Positions 24,010-31,263 of a stretch of 54,605 bases of DNA are shown here, piece after piece. The notes beneath the pieces were generated by a model, which was given only the letters and a program-made list of their open reading frames with translations, ran no database searches and was not told the DNA's origin. Where the stretch lies: positions 1-54,605 of the forward strand of contig JAEWBT010000096.1 in NCBI GenBank assembly GCA_023391015.1, read 5' to 3'. The stretch comes from Bacteroidota bacterium (GTDB lineage Bacteria; Bacteroidota; Bacteroidia; Chitinophagales; Chitinophagaceae). Made by a program: the position numbers and the translations under genes. Position 1 is the stretch's first letter, and every line of letters starts with the position of its first letter.

Positions 24010-25464
24010 GTGAAAACTCTAAAGCGGCTTTTTCCTCTTGCTCTCTTGTGGTGCGCCGGTCCCGGCGTTTTCACCGCCACGGCGCAAGCCCAAACCTGGA
24101 GCCTGGAGCAGTGCGTGCGCTACGCGCAGGAGCACAATATTTCCATTCAGCAAAACATCCTCAACGAGCGGCTGGCCGAACTGCGCTTGAAGCAAAGCAA
24201 ACTTTCGCAGCTGCCGAGCGCCAATATCAACGGTACGTACGGGCAGTCGTTTGGCCGCTCTATCAACCCTACCACCAACCAGTTTGTGGACGGCAGCTAC
24301 CGGTTTTTCTCTGCTTCCGGCAACGCTGATGTATTGCTTTTTGGGTGGTTTTCGCGCCGCCGTGCCATTGAAAGCAACCGACTCAACGCCGAAGCGGCTG
24401 CCCAGGATCTCTCCCAACTGCGCGATGATGTGTCGCTCAACGTAGCCACGGGCTACCTGCGCGCACTGCTTGCCAAGCAGCAGATTCTGGTGTTGGAACA
24501 GCAAATCCGGTTATCTGCCGCACAACTTTCGCAAACCCAGAAATTCGTAAGCAGCGGGCGTTTGCCGGAACTGAACGCGGCGCAGTTAGAATCGCAGCTG
24601 GCCTCCGACAGCGCAGCCTATATTTCCGGAAAAGCAGACTATACCTCAGCCATTCTGGACCTCAAAGCCTTGCTGAATTTTTCCTTTGAAACGCCGTTGG
24701 AGATTGAGGCACCCGAGATTATTCCCGAAGATTTTGCTGCTGGTATTTCCGTTTCACCGGAGGAAGTGTATGCCCTGGCGGCGCAGCGCTTTGGAACCCT
24801 GAAAAGTGCAGATTTAAAGATAGCCGCTTCCGAAAAGTCAGAGCAATCCATGTCGGCAGCGCGCTACCCGCAGCTGAGTTTGACAGCGCAATTGGGCAAC
24901 AACTGGGCGAGCAATTTTCAGTCGGTGAGTGGCTATACGCTGGGCGGCTATACGCCCTCCGGACAGTATTTTACCCAAGGCAGCGACGGCAGCTATTCAC
25001 CGATTTATACTATTACCGGCACGCCCATTTTAACAGCCGTTCCTTTGGGGCGGCAACTGGAAAGCAATTTCCGGCAACTGGTGGGGCTGAACGTAAACGT
25101 GCCGCTTTTCAACGGCTGGCAAAACACGTTTAATTACCGGCAGGCAAAGATCAATACCCAAAGTGCGCGGCTGGCCCGCGAACAGGCCGAGGTCACGCTA
25201 AAGCAAAATGTGTATAAAGCCCATAACGACGCCCGCAATGCCTGGCAGCGCTACTATGCCGCCCGCCGCGCCGCCGAGGCTGCCAACCGTGCCTTGGAAT
25301 TTGCCACGAAGCGCTACGCAATCGGGCTGACGAATACGGTGGAATATCTGGTAACGCAGACGTCGCGGTTTCAAGCGGAATCTACCTTGCAGAACGCGCT
25401 TTATGAGTATATTTTCCGGGTGAAAGTGCTGGATTATTATCAGGGAAAAGCGCTTAAACTTTAA
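24010..25464 (+). CDS. TolC-family outer-membrane efflux protein
   Basis: An outer-membrane channel component of 484 residues. A signal peptide begins VKTLKRLFPLALLWCAG and ends near ATAQA, followed by WSLEQCVRYAQEHNISIQQN, the typical first helix of the OEP family. The two-repeat OEP structure is seen in long Gln/Ala-rich helices (AEAAAQDLSQLRDDVSLNVA and ARLAREQAEVTLKQNV) and the late block FATKRYAIGLTNTVEYLVTQT. GTG at 24010 is preferred because it starts the signal peptide and a TACTTTTG box ends five bases before it. ATG at 23959 would add a non-signal extension. No periplasmic adaptor or inner-membrane pump gene is adjacent. Confidence 0.88.
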   Translation: MKTLKRLFPLALLWCAGPGVFTATAQAQTWSLEQCVRYAQEHNISIQQNILNERLAELRLKQSKLSQLPSANINGTYGQSFGRSINPTTNQFVDGSYRFFSASGNADVLLFGWFSRRRAIESNRLNAEAAAQDLSQLRDDVSLNVATGYLRALLAKQQILVLEQQIRLSAAQLSQTQKFVSSGRLPELNAAQLESQLASDSAAYISGKADYTSAILDLKALLNFSFETPLEIEAPEIIPEDFAAGISVSPEEVYALAAQRFGTLKSADLKIAASEKSEQSMSAARYPQLSLTAQLGNNWASNFQSVSGYTLGGYTPSGQYFTQGSDGSYSPIYTITGTPILTAVPLGRQLESNFRQLVGLNVNVPLFNGWQNTFNYRQAKINTQSARLAREQAEVTLKQNVYKAHNDARNAWQRYYAARRAAEAANRALEFATKRYAIGLTNTVEYLVTQTSRFQAESTLQNALYEYIFRVKVLDYYQGKALKL

Positions 25465-25467
25465 ACT

Positions 25468-26295
25468 ATGAATGAAGACCGGGCTGCCCTGCGCAGCAAA
25501 CTAAAACAGTGCGTCTATAAAGGCGGCGAGATGATTCTGGCAGCCTTTGGCGGCGGCTTTAAAATTGCGGAAAAAGAAGGCATCAATAATCTGGTAACCG
25601 AGGTGGACCAGGCCGTGGAAAAAACCGTTACCGATATGATTCTGGCGGATTTTCCGGAACATTTCATTTTAGGCGAAGAATACCGGAGCGAGCGCCCCGA
25701 AAATGCCGACTACCTCTGGATTCTGGACCCGATTGACGGCACGGTCAATTTTGCCCACGGCATTCCCTTGTGTTGCATCAGCCTGGCCTTGCTTCATAAC
25801 GACGAGCTGATTCTCGGTGCAGTGTACAACCCGATGATGGATGAATTCTTTTTTGCCGAAAAAGGCGCGGGCGCTACGCTGAACGGCGAGCCAATTCGCG
25901 TTTCTTCAAAATCGGACTTTTCACACGCCTGCCTGGTAACTGGTTTTCCCTACGCCTGGAACGAAGGCGACGGTCCGCATCCGGTGGATGTTTTCGGGCA
26001 TTTCGTAAAGCAAGGCCTTCCCATCCGGCGGCTGGGCTCGGCAGCGCTGGATTTGTGCTGGGTAGCTGCGGGCCGGTTTGATGGCTTTTGGGAATACAAC
26101 CTCAGTCCGTGGGACATTGCGGCAGGCTATTTGCTGGTAGCCGAAGCGGGCGGAAAAATCACCAACTTTAGCGGCGCGCCGGCAACGGTTTTTGACCGGC
26201 AAACGCTGGCGACTAATGGTCATATCCACGCCCCGATGCAAGCGCAAATCCAATCTCTTTTTGACCCTTACTTTTCCGGAAAAACCAATGGCTGA
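25468..26295 (+). CDS. suhB: Inositol monophosphatase family protein
   Basis: A Mg-dependent sugar phosphatase of 275 residues in the inositol monophosphatase family. Metal ligands lie in LVTEVDQAVE, ILGEEYRSE, WILDPIDGTVNFAHG, and SPWDIAAGYLLVAEAGG, the four family blocks in order. It starts 3 bases after the TolC-family stop codon and overlaps thiL by 8 bases, so these genes form one transcript. The substrate may be inositol phosphate or a related sugar phosphate. The symbol follows the family and is not proof of the E. coli role. Confidence 0.92.
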   Translation: MNEDRAALRSKLKQCVYKGGEMILAAFGGGFKIAEKEGINNLVTEVDQAVEKTVTDMILADFPEHFILGEEYRSERPENADYLWILDPIDGTVNFAHGIPLCCISLALLHNDELILGAVYNPMMDEFFFAEKGAGATLNGEPIRVSSKSDFSHACLVTGFPYAWNEGDGPHPVDVFGHFVKQGLPIRRLGSAALDLCWVAAGRFDGFWEYNLSPWDIAAGYLLVAEAGGKITNFSGAPATVFDRQTLATNGHIHAPMQAQIQSLFDPYFSGKTNG

Positions 26296-27340
26296 CCAAC
26301 CCCGTACCGAAGTGGCAACGATGGGTGAATTTTCGCTTATCCACCACCTGACCCGCGATTTTGAAACCCGCAATATCTCTACCCTTACCGGCATTGGCGA
26401 CGACGCGGCGGTGCTGGATCATTTTGGCCGCCAAACGGTGGTGTCCACCGACCTGTTGATTGAAGGCGTTCATTTCGATCTCAGTTATTATCCGCTTAAA
26501 CACCTGGGCTACAAGGCCATTGCGGTGAATCTTTCGGACGTGTGCGCCATGATGGCCACGCCGACGCAGGTAACCGTTTCCATTGCCGTTTCCAACCGCT
26601 TTCCGGTAGAGGCGCTGGACGAACTCTATTCCGGCATTCGGGCGGCCTGCGAGCGCTACCACGTGGATTTGGTGGGCGGCGACACCTCTTCCTCCACCAA
26701 AGGCCTGCTGATTTCGGTGACGGCAATTGGCGAGCTGGTACCCGGAACGGCCGTGTTGCGCAGCGGGGCCAAAGAAGGCGACCTGATCTGCCTGAGCGGA
26801 GACGTGGGTGGCGCGTATCTTGGATTGCAGTTGTTGGAGCGGGAAAAGCGGATTTTCCTCGAAAATCCACAAATCCAGCCCAACCTGGAAGGCAAGGCGT
26901 ATATCGTGGGCCGGCAGCTGAAACCCGAGCCGCGCGCCGATATTGTAAGCTGGCTGGAAGAAAATAAAATTGCGCCGACGGCGATGATTGATGTGAGCGA
27001 CGGCGTGTCTTCAGAAGCCATTCACCTCTGCGAAGCAAGCCAGCTCGGCTGCGTGATTTACGAAGAAAAACTGCCCATCCACGATGAAAGCCGCGAGGCT
27101 GCCTTTGAGTTCAACATTGACCCGACGATGTGCGCGCTCAACGGCGGTGAGGACTATGAGTTGTTGTTTACCGTTCCGCAATCGGCCTACGAAACCATCG
27201 TGACCAACGAAGCGATTTCGGTGATTGGCTACATGACGAAGGCCGAAGAAGGCCGGAAAATCCACACCAAAGGCGGCAAGGTGCATGACCTGATTGCGCA
27301 AGGCTGGAAGGCGTTTTCGGGAGAAAATAACGCGATTTAA
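26288..27340 (+). CDS. thiL: Thiamine-monophosphate kinase
   Basis: The 350-residue enzyme phosphorylates thiamine monophosphate to thiamine diphosphate with ATP. ThiL blocks: ISTLTGIGDDAAVLD, VVSTDLLIEGVHFDLSY, GYKAIAVNLSDVCAMMATP, DLVGGDTSSS, MIDVSDGVSSEAIHLCE, and LNGGEDYELLFTV near the C-terminus. ATG at 26288 sits inside the last codons of suhB, giving an 8-base overlap. No other thiamine genes are seen, so it appears to be placed in a housekeeping operon. One TTTCCGGAAA straddles the overlap region upstream (26274). Confidence 0.95.
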   Translation: MADQPRTEVATMGEFSLIHHLTRDFETRNISTLTGIGDDAAVLDHFGRQTVVSTDLLIEGVHFDLSYYPLKHLGYKAIAVNLSDVCAMMATPTQVTVSIAVSNRFPVEALDELYSGIRAACERYHVDLVGGDTSSSTKGLLISVTAIGELVPGTAVLRSGAKEGDLICLSGDVGGAYLGLQLLEREKRIFLENPQIQPNLEGKAYIVGRQLKPEPRADIVSWLEENKIAPTAMIDVSDGVSSEAIHLCEASQLGCVIYEEKLPIHDESREAAFEFNIDPTMCALNGGEDYELLFTVPQSAYETIVTNEAISVIGYMTKAEEGRKIHTKGGKVHDLIAQGWKAFSGENNAI

Positions 27341-27401
27341 CCCTCCGATGCGGAGAATTCAGAAGTTTATTGTAGTTTGGTAGCCTGATTTTGTATCCTG
27401 C

Positions 27402-27935
27402 ATGAAGAATTTGAAACACGGTTTGCTGGCAATCGCGGCAGTGCTTGGAGCCTGTTCCACCCTTTTTATCGCCTCGTGTGAAAAAGACAGCTGCACGACT
27501 TTGAAGTGTAAAAACGGCGGCACCTGCGCTGATAATTTTTGTCGCTGCCCTACCGGTTATGAAGGCGCAGAGTGTGAAATTAAAACGGCGCAGAAGTTTA
27601 TCGGCAAATGGCCGGGACTGGTGCGCTGCAACGGGGTGAATAACAAAGATTCCCTAGGGCCGACCTATGCCGACACCCTGACCATTTTTATGGCAAAAGA
27701 GCCCAATCAGTTGGGCGTAGCCCGCTATCGGGCACCTTTTGACACGACTTATGGCATTGCTTCCGGCAGTCAGATCATCTTTACCGACCAGTACACCGAT
27801 ACCTTCCGCCGACAGCAATCGCTGGCTTTAAACGACCAGAATATCGACTTTCTGATCGTCACGACCCGCGACACGACCGATCCGGGCTCGCAAACCAACT
27901 GCCGCTTTGTAGGTTACACTGCGAATAAGCGGTAA
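27402..27935 (+). CDS. Lipoprotein with an EGF-like domain
   Basis: A 177-residue lipoprotein. The long signal ends FIASC with the lipid-attached Cys. Directly after it comes CTTLKCKNGGTCADNFCRC followed by PTGYEGAEC, which has the six cysteines and the Gly-Tyr...Gly...Cys pattern of an EGF-like module. The remaining 110 residues are beta-rich and Thr/Asp-rich with no recognised family. It is probably surface or periplasm exposed. EGF-like modules are typical of animals but occur in Bacteroidota lipoproteins. A role in adhesion is only a guess. Confidence 0.8.
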   Translation: MKNLKHGLLAIAAVLGACSTLFIASCEKDSCTTLKCKNGGTCADNFCRCPTGYEGAECEIKTAQKFIGKWPGLVRCNGVNNKDSLGPTYADTLTIFMAKEPNQLGVARYRAPFDTTYGIASGSQIIFTDQYTDTFRRQQSLALNDQNIDFLIVTTRDTTDPGSQTNCRFVGYTANKR

Positions 27936-27958
27936 GTCTAAAACATAGTTTTTTCCGG

Positions 27959-27998
27959 AAAGTCCGGCACCCGTTTTGCAGGTTGCCGGACTTTTTTT
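27959..27998 (+). terminator. Rho-independent terminator of the EGF-like lipoprotein gene
   Basis: AAAGTCCGGCA pairs with TGCCGGACTTT around a 14-base loop and is followed by a T run. A TTTCCGGAAA immediately precedes the stem and shares bases with it. Confidence 0.85.
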
Positions 27999-28022
27999 GA
28001 TAGGCTGCACCGCTGCTTTCGT

Positions 28023-28030
28023 TAGCTTTG
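28023..28030 (+). promoter_or_regulatory. -7 box of gldA, four bases before the ATG
   Basis: TAGCTTTG, an exact TANNTTTG match, ends four bases before the start codon. A TTTG at 27996-27999 lies 23 bases upstream of it as possible -33 element. The arrangement implies a leaderless or nearly leaderless mRNA. Confidence 0.5.
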
Positions 28031-28034
28031 CCTC

Positions 28035-28946
28035 ATGTCCATTCAAGTTCAGGGGCTTACCAAAATTTTTGGCGAGCAAAAGGCCGTAAACAATGTGAGT
28101 TTTGAAGTCGTGCCTGGAGAGGTAGTAGGGTTTCTGGGACCAAACGGGGCCGGAAAATCCACCACCATGAAGATGATTACCGGCTACCTGCCGCCTACCG
28201 AAGGCCGAGCGCTGGTGAGCGGTTTTGATGCCCAAACGGCGCCGCAGGAAGTTCGCAAACGGGTGGGGTATCTGCCCGAAGCCAATCCCCTATATCTGGA
28301 TATGTATGTGCGGGAATATCTGCAATTTTCCGGAAATATTCATGGGCTGGGCAAGGCAGCTGCCAAGCGCGCCGAGGAGATGATTGAGCGCACCGGCCTG
28401 GGCAAGGAAGCGCATAAGAAAATCGGAATGCTTTCCAAAGGTTATAAACAGCGGGTAGGGCTGGCGCAGGCCTTGCTTCACGATCCCGAAGTGTTGATTC
28501 TGGACGAGCCGACTTCCGGCCTCGACCCCAATCAGCTGGTGGACATCCGCAATCTGATTACAAGTATCGGAAAGGAGAAAACGGTTTTGCTTTCTACCCA
28601 TATCATGCAGGAAGTGCAGGCCTTGTGCAGCCGGATTATTATCATCAGTAATGGGCAGTTGGCCGCCGATGATGCGATTGGCGATTTGCAGGCCGGAAAG
28701 CGCAAGCCTGCTTTGTTGTTACGGTTAGAAAAAGACCTTCCGCAAAAAGACCTGAAAGCGATTCGGGGGCTGCAAAAAGCAACGCCGGTTTCGCCGAAAG
28801 TATGGCGGCTGGAAGGCGAAGATCTGGAAGCCCTGCGCCGTAACACCATGCAATGGGCGCTGGACGGCAATATCGCCATTGAAGCCTTGCAAGCCGATAC
28901 CCAAAGTCTGGAAGAAGTGTTCCGGAACCTGACCGCCAAAAAGTAA
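28035..28946 (+). CDS. gldA: ABC transporter ATP-binding protein, GldA-like
   Basis: A 303-residue ABC ATPase whose length and C-terminal extension match GldA of the gliding-associated GldAFG transporter. Walker A: FLGPNGAGKSTTMKMITG; signature: LSKGYKQRVGLAQALLHDP; Walker B: VLILDEPTSGLDP; switch: LLSTHIMQEV. The C-terminal 80 residues form the extra domain of this subgroup. GldF and GldG permease genes are not adjacent, so GldA is separated from its usual partners or this is a close relative. The symbol is therefore moderately secure. The gene ends in a perfect palindromic terminator. Confidence 0.8.
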   Translation: MSIQVQGLTKIFGEQKAVNNVSFEVVPGEVVGFLGPNGAGKSTTMKMITGYLPPTEGRALVSGFDAQTAPQEVRKRVGYLPEANPLYLDMYVREYLQFSGNIHGLGKAAAKRAEEMIERTGLGKEAHKKIGMLSKGYKQRVGLAQALLHDPEVLILDEPTSGLDPNQLVDIRNLITSIGKEKTVLLSTHIMQEVQALCSRIIIISNGQLAADDAIGDLQAGKRKPALLLRLEKDLPQKDLKAIRGLQKATPVSPKVWRLEGEDLEALRRNTMQWALDGNIAIEALQADTQSLEEVFRNLTAKK

Positions 28947-28954
28947 TTCCAACC

Positions 28955-28984
28955 AAAAAATCCCGGAAATTTCCGGGATTTTTT
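28955..28984. terminator. Perfect 30-nt palindromic bidirectional terminator
   Basis: An A-run, TCCCGGAAATTTCCGGGA, and a T-run form a perfect palindrome between convergent gldA and phoH. The core is a diverged pair of the window's TTCCGGAA motif. Confidence 0.9.
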
Positions 28985-29008
28985 GATTTGAATAGGGTGC
29001 CGGGAGGC

Positions 29009-30097
29009 TTAATTTTCCGCTTTTTCATCAGCGTTTTTGACTTCCGGAGCCGCCGCTTTCTCTGCTGGTTGGTTGGCCGCGCCGCTTTTTCGCAATTCGC
29101 GGTATTCACGCTCCTCGGGGCGGCTGTTACCGGCAATCTCCTCGCGGGATTGCTCTTTGTCGTAGGCACGGATGATGTGCTTCACGAGGCGGTGACGCAC
29201 CACGTCAGACTCGTCCAGCTCAATGTGGGCAATGCCGTCGATGTGGCGCAGGATGCGCACTGCTTTGGCAAGGCCCGATTTCTGGTTTTTCGGCAGGTCA
29301 ATCTGCGTGACGTCGCCGGTGATAATGGCTTTTGCATTCGGTCCGATACGAGTCAGAAACATTTTGATTTGCAGGTCGGTCGTGTTTTGCGCTTCATCCA
29401 GGATGATAAACGAATTATCGAGCGTGCGGCCCCGCATGTAGGCCAGCGGCGCAATCTCAATAATGCGGTTGGTCATGTAGTAATTCAGCTTGTCGGACGG
29501 CAGCATATCGTCGAGCGCATCGTAGAGTGGGCGCAGGTACGGGTCGATTTTCTCCTTTAAATCGCCGGGCAGAAAACCAAGGCTCTCGCCGGCTTCCACC
29601 GCCGGGCGGGTCAGGATGATTTTCCGGACGCTTTTGTTCTTGAGGGCGCGCACAGCCAGGGCTACGGCGGTGTAGGTTTTACCGGTTCCGGCAGGGCCAA
29701 TGGCAAAAATGATGTCGTTTTTATCCGCCGCTGCCGCCATGCTTTTCTGGTTTTGCGTTTTGGCGCGGATGACTTTTCCGTTGGGGCCAAACACCAGTAC
29801 GTCGCTTTCCAGCGCATCGGCAGAAACAGGCGTTTCGCCGGCTTCTTCGTCGCCGAGGATTTGAGAAAAATAATTTTCGGAAAGGTGGCCGTTGCGCTCC
29901 AAGTATTTAATCACCTGGTTGATGCGCATCTGCGCCTGCTCTACGTCTGCCGACTGTCCGGTAATCTTTATCTGCGAGCCTCGGGAAAGAATTTTGAGGC
30001 GTGGAAAGCGTCTTTTCAGCAGGTCGAATTTGCTGTTGTTGACCCCAAAGAATTCAATAGGGTTGATGGTTTCCAGGTTGATGATAGCTTCTGTCAA
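29009..30097 (-). CDS. phoH: PhoH family ATPase
   Basis: A cytoplasmic P-loop ATPase of 362 residues in the PhoH/PhoL (YbeZ) family, linked in other bacteria to RNA handling. An N-terminal KH-like region (about residues 1-80) precedes IIFAIGPAGTGKTYTAVALAV (Walker A), LTRPAVEAGESLGFLPGD, FIILDEAQNTT (Walker B) and ITGDVTQIDLP. The C-terminus is a charged low-complexity tail. The start is taken as TTG at 30097, giving MTEAIINLETINP, which fits family N-termini. Another TTG at 30148 is possible. Neither start is ATG, which is a point of uncertainty. Confidence 0.88.
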   Translation of the reverse strand: MTEAIINLETINPIEFFGVNNSKFDLLKRRFPRLKILSRGSQIKITGQSADVEQAQMRINQVIKYLERNGHLSENYFSQILGDEEAGETPVSADALESDVLVFGPNGKVIRAKTQNQKSMAAAADKNDIIFAIGPAGTGKTYTAVALAVRALKNKSVRKIILTRPAVEAGESLGFLPGDLKEKIDPYLRPLYDALDDMLPSDKLNYYMTNRIIEIAPLAYMRGRTLDNSFIILDEAQNTTDLQIKMFLTRIGPNAKAIITGDVTQIDLPKNQKSGLAKAVRILRHIDGIAHIELDESDVVRHRLVKHIIRAYDKEQSREEIAGNSRPEEREYRELRKSGAANQPAEKAAAPEVKNADEKAEN

Positions 30098-30219
30098 GAG
30101 TGAATCAGCTTTGGGGATTTTTGAAAAAAGAAAAAAGCGCCGCGGCAAATGCTTGGTGAGGTTGCGCAGTTGCCGTAGAATCGCCCTAAATGTATAAACG
30201 AAAGGCCTGTCTTAAAGTT

Positions 30220-30253
30220 TATTTTTGCGTTTATTTTCCGGAAATTTCCGGAA
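30220..30253 (+). promoter_or_regulatory. -7 box and paired TTTCCGGAAA upstream of the SDR gene
   Basis: TATTTTTG at 30220-30227 fits TANNTTTG, 50 bases before the ATG. Between them two TTTCCGGAAA copies (30235-30244, 30245-30254) sit head to tail with a 10-bp period, placing the palindromes in the presumed leader. Confidence 0.45.
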
Positions 30254-30277
30254 ATTTTCTCTACATCCAACCATCTC

Positions 30278-31093
30278 ATGGCATATTGGAAGGGCAAAAT
30301 TGCAGTGGTTACCGGAGCCTCTTCCGGAATTGGGCGGGCGTTGGTAGAACGACTGCTGCAGGAAGGCGCGCAAGTAGCGGCCTGTGGACGTAATTTTCAA
30401 AAGCTGACGGCAGCACTGGGGCCGTCGGCAGAAAATCTGTTGCTTTTCGAAGCCGATGTTTCGGATGCGGCGCAGTGCGAGGCTTTTATTACGAAAACGG
30501 TAGAAACGTTTGGCGGGATAGATGTACTGATTAACAACGCCGGTATTTCGATGCGGGCGCTTTTTGCCGATGTTTCGTTGGACGTGTTGCGGGAGCTGAT
30601 GGACATCAACTTCTGGGGCGCAGTGTATTGCTCGCGTTTTGCCTTACCCCATATTCTGGCGCGCAAAGGTGTGATTGCGGGGATATCCAGCATTGCTGGT
30701 TATCGGGGGTTGCCGGCGCGGGCAGGTTATAGTGCGAGCAAGGCGGCCTTGCAGGCTTTCCTGGAAGTGTTGCGAACAGAACTGCTTTATACCGGCGCGA
30801 CGGCGCTGTGGATAAGTCCCGGGTTTACGTCTTCCAATATCCGGGCCGTAGCGCGCAATGCCGAAGGCAAATCACAGGGCGAAACGCCCTTAGCGGAGGA
30901 CAAGCTCATGAGCGCCGAAACCTGCGCCGCGCACATTCTGAATGCGATTGAAAAGCGCAAACGCAATCTGATTTTGACCGCACAGGGAAAGCTTACGGTG
31001 TGGCTTAATAAACTGTTTCCATCGCTGGCCGACCGGCTGGTGTATAACCATTTCCTGAAAGAAGCCGACTCGCCGCTTCAGAAAAAAAGATAA
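30278..31093 (+). CDS. Short-chain dehydrogenase/reductase
   Basis: A 271-residue classical SDR. The NAD(P) site is VVTGASSGIGRALVERLL, followed by DVLINNAGISMRAL and the catalytic Ser-Tyr-Lys set in GISSIAGYRGLPARAGYSASKAAL (active Tyr and Lys in YSASK). The C-terminus contains a hydrophobic and basic stretch LTVWLNKLFPSLADRLVYNHF, seen in SDRs related to DltE/YqjQ-type and membrane-associated members. The substrate is unknown. The gene is divergent from phoH. A weak hairpin at 31119-31137 follows it. Confidence 0.9.
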   Translation: MAYWKGKIAVVTGASSGIGRALVERLLQEGAQVAACGRNFQKLTAALGPSAENLLLFEADVSDAAQCEAFITKTVETFGGIDVLINNAGISMRALFADVSLDVLRELMDINFWGAVYCSRFALPHILARKGVIAGISSIAGYRGLPARAGYSASKAALQAFLEVLRTELLYTGATALWISPGFTSSNIRAVARNAEGKSQGETPLAEDKLMSAETCAAHILNAIEKRKRNLILTAQGKLTVWLNKLFPSLADRLVYNHFLKEADSPLQKKR

Positions 31094-31263
31094 ACCCAAC
31101 CCTTTGCGGATTTGTGTCCGTCTGCCTTTAGCAGACGACGGTATCTCTGGAAAAAGTCTTTTCTGGGTATAGAAAGGCAAAAATTTCGGGAAATTTTCAG
31201 CGGATATGCCGTAGTTTTAAAAAATTTTAATCCAAATTTTTTCACCTTTTTCTGTCCAGGACC

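Noticed and set aside
27402..27935. Start of the gldAFG gliding operon
   Set aside because: gldA is preceded by a terminator and an unrelated lipoprotein gene and followed by a terminator. No gldF or gldG is present.
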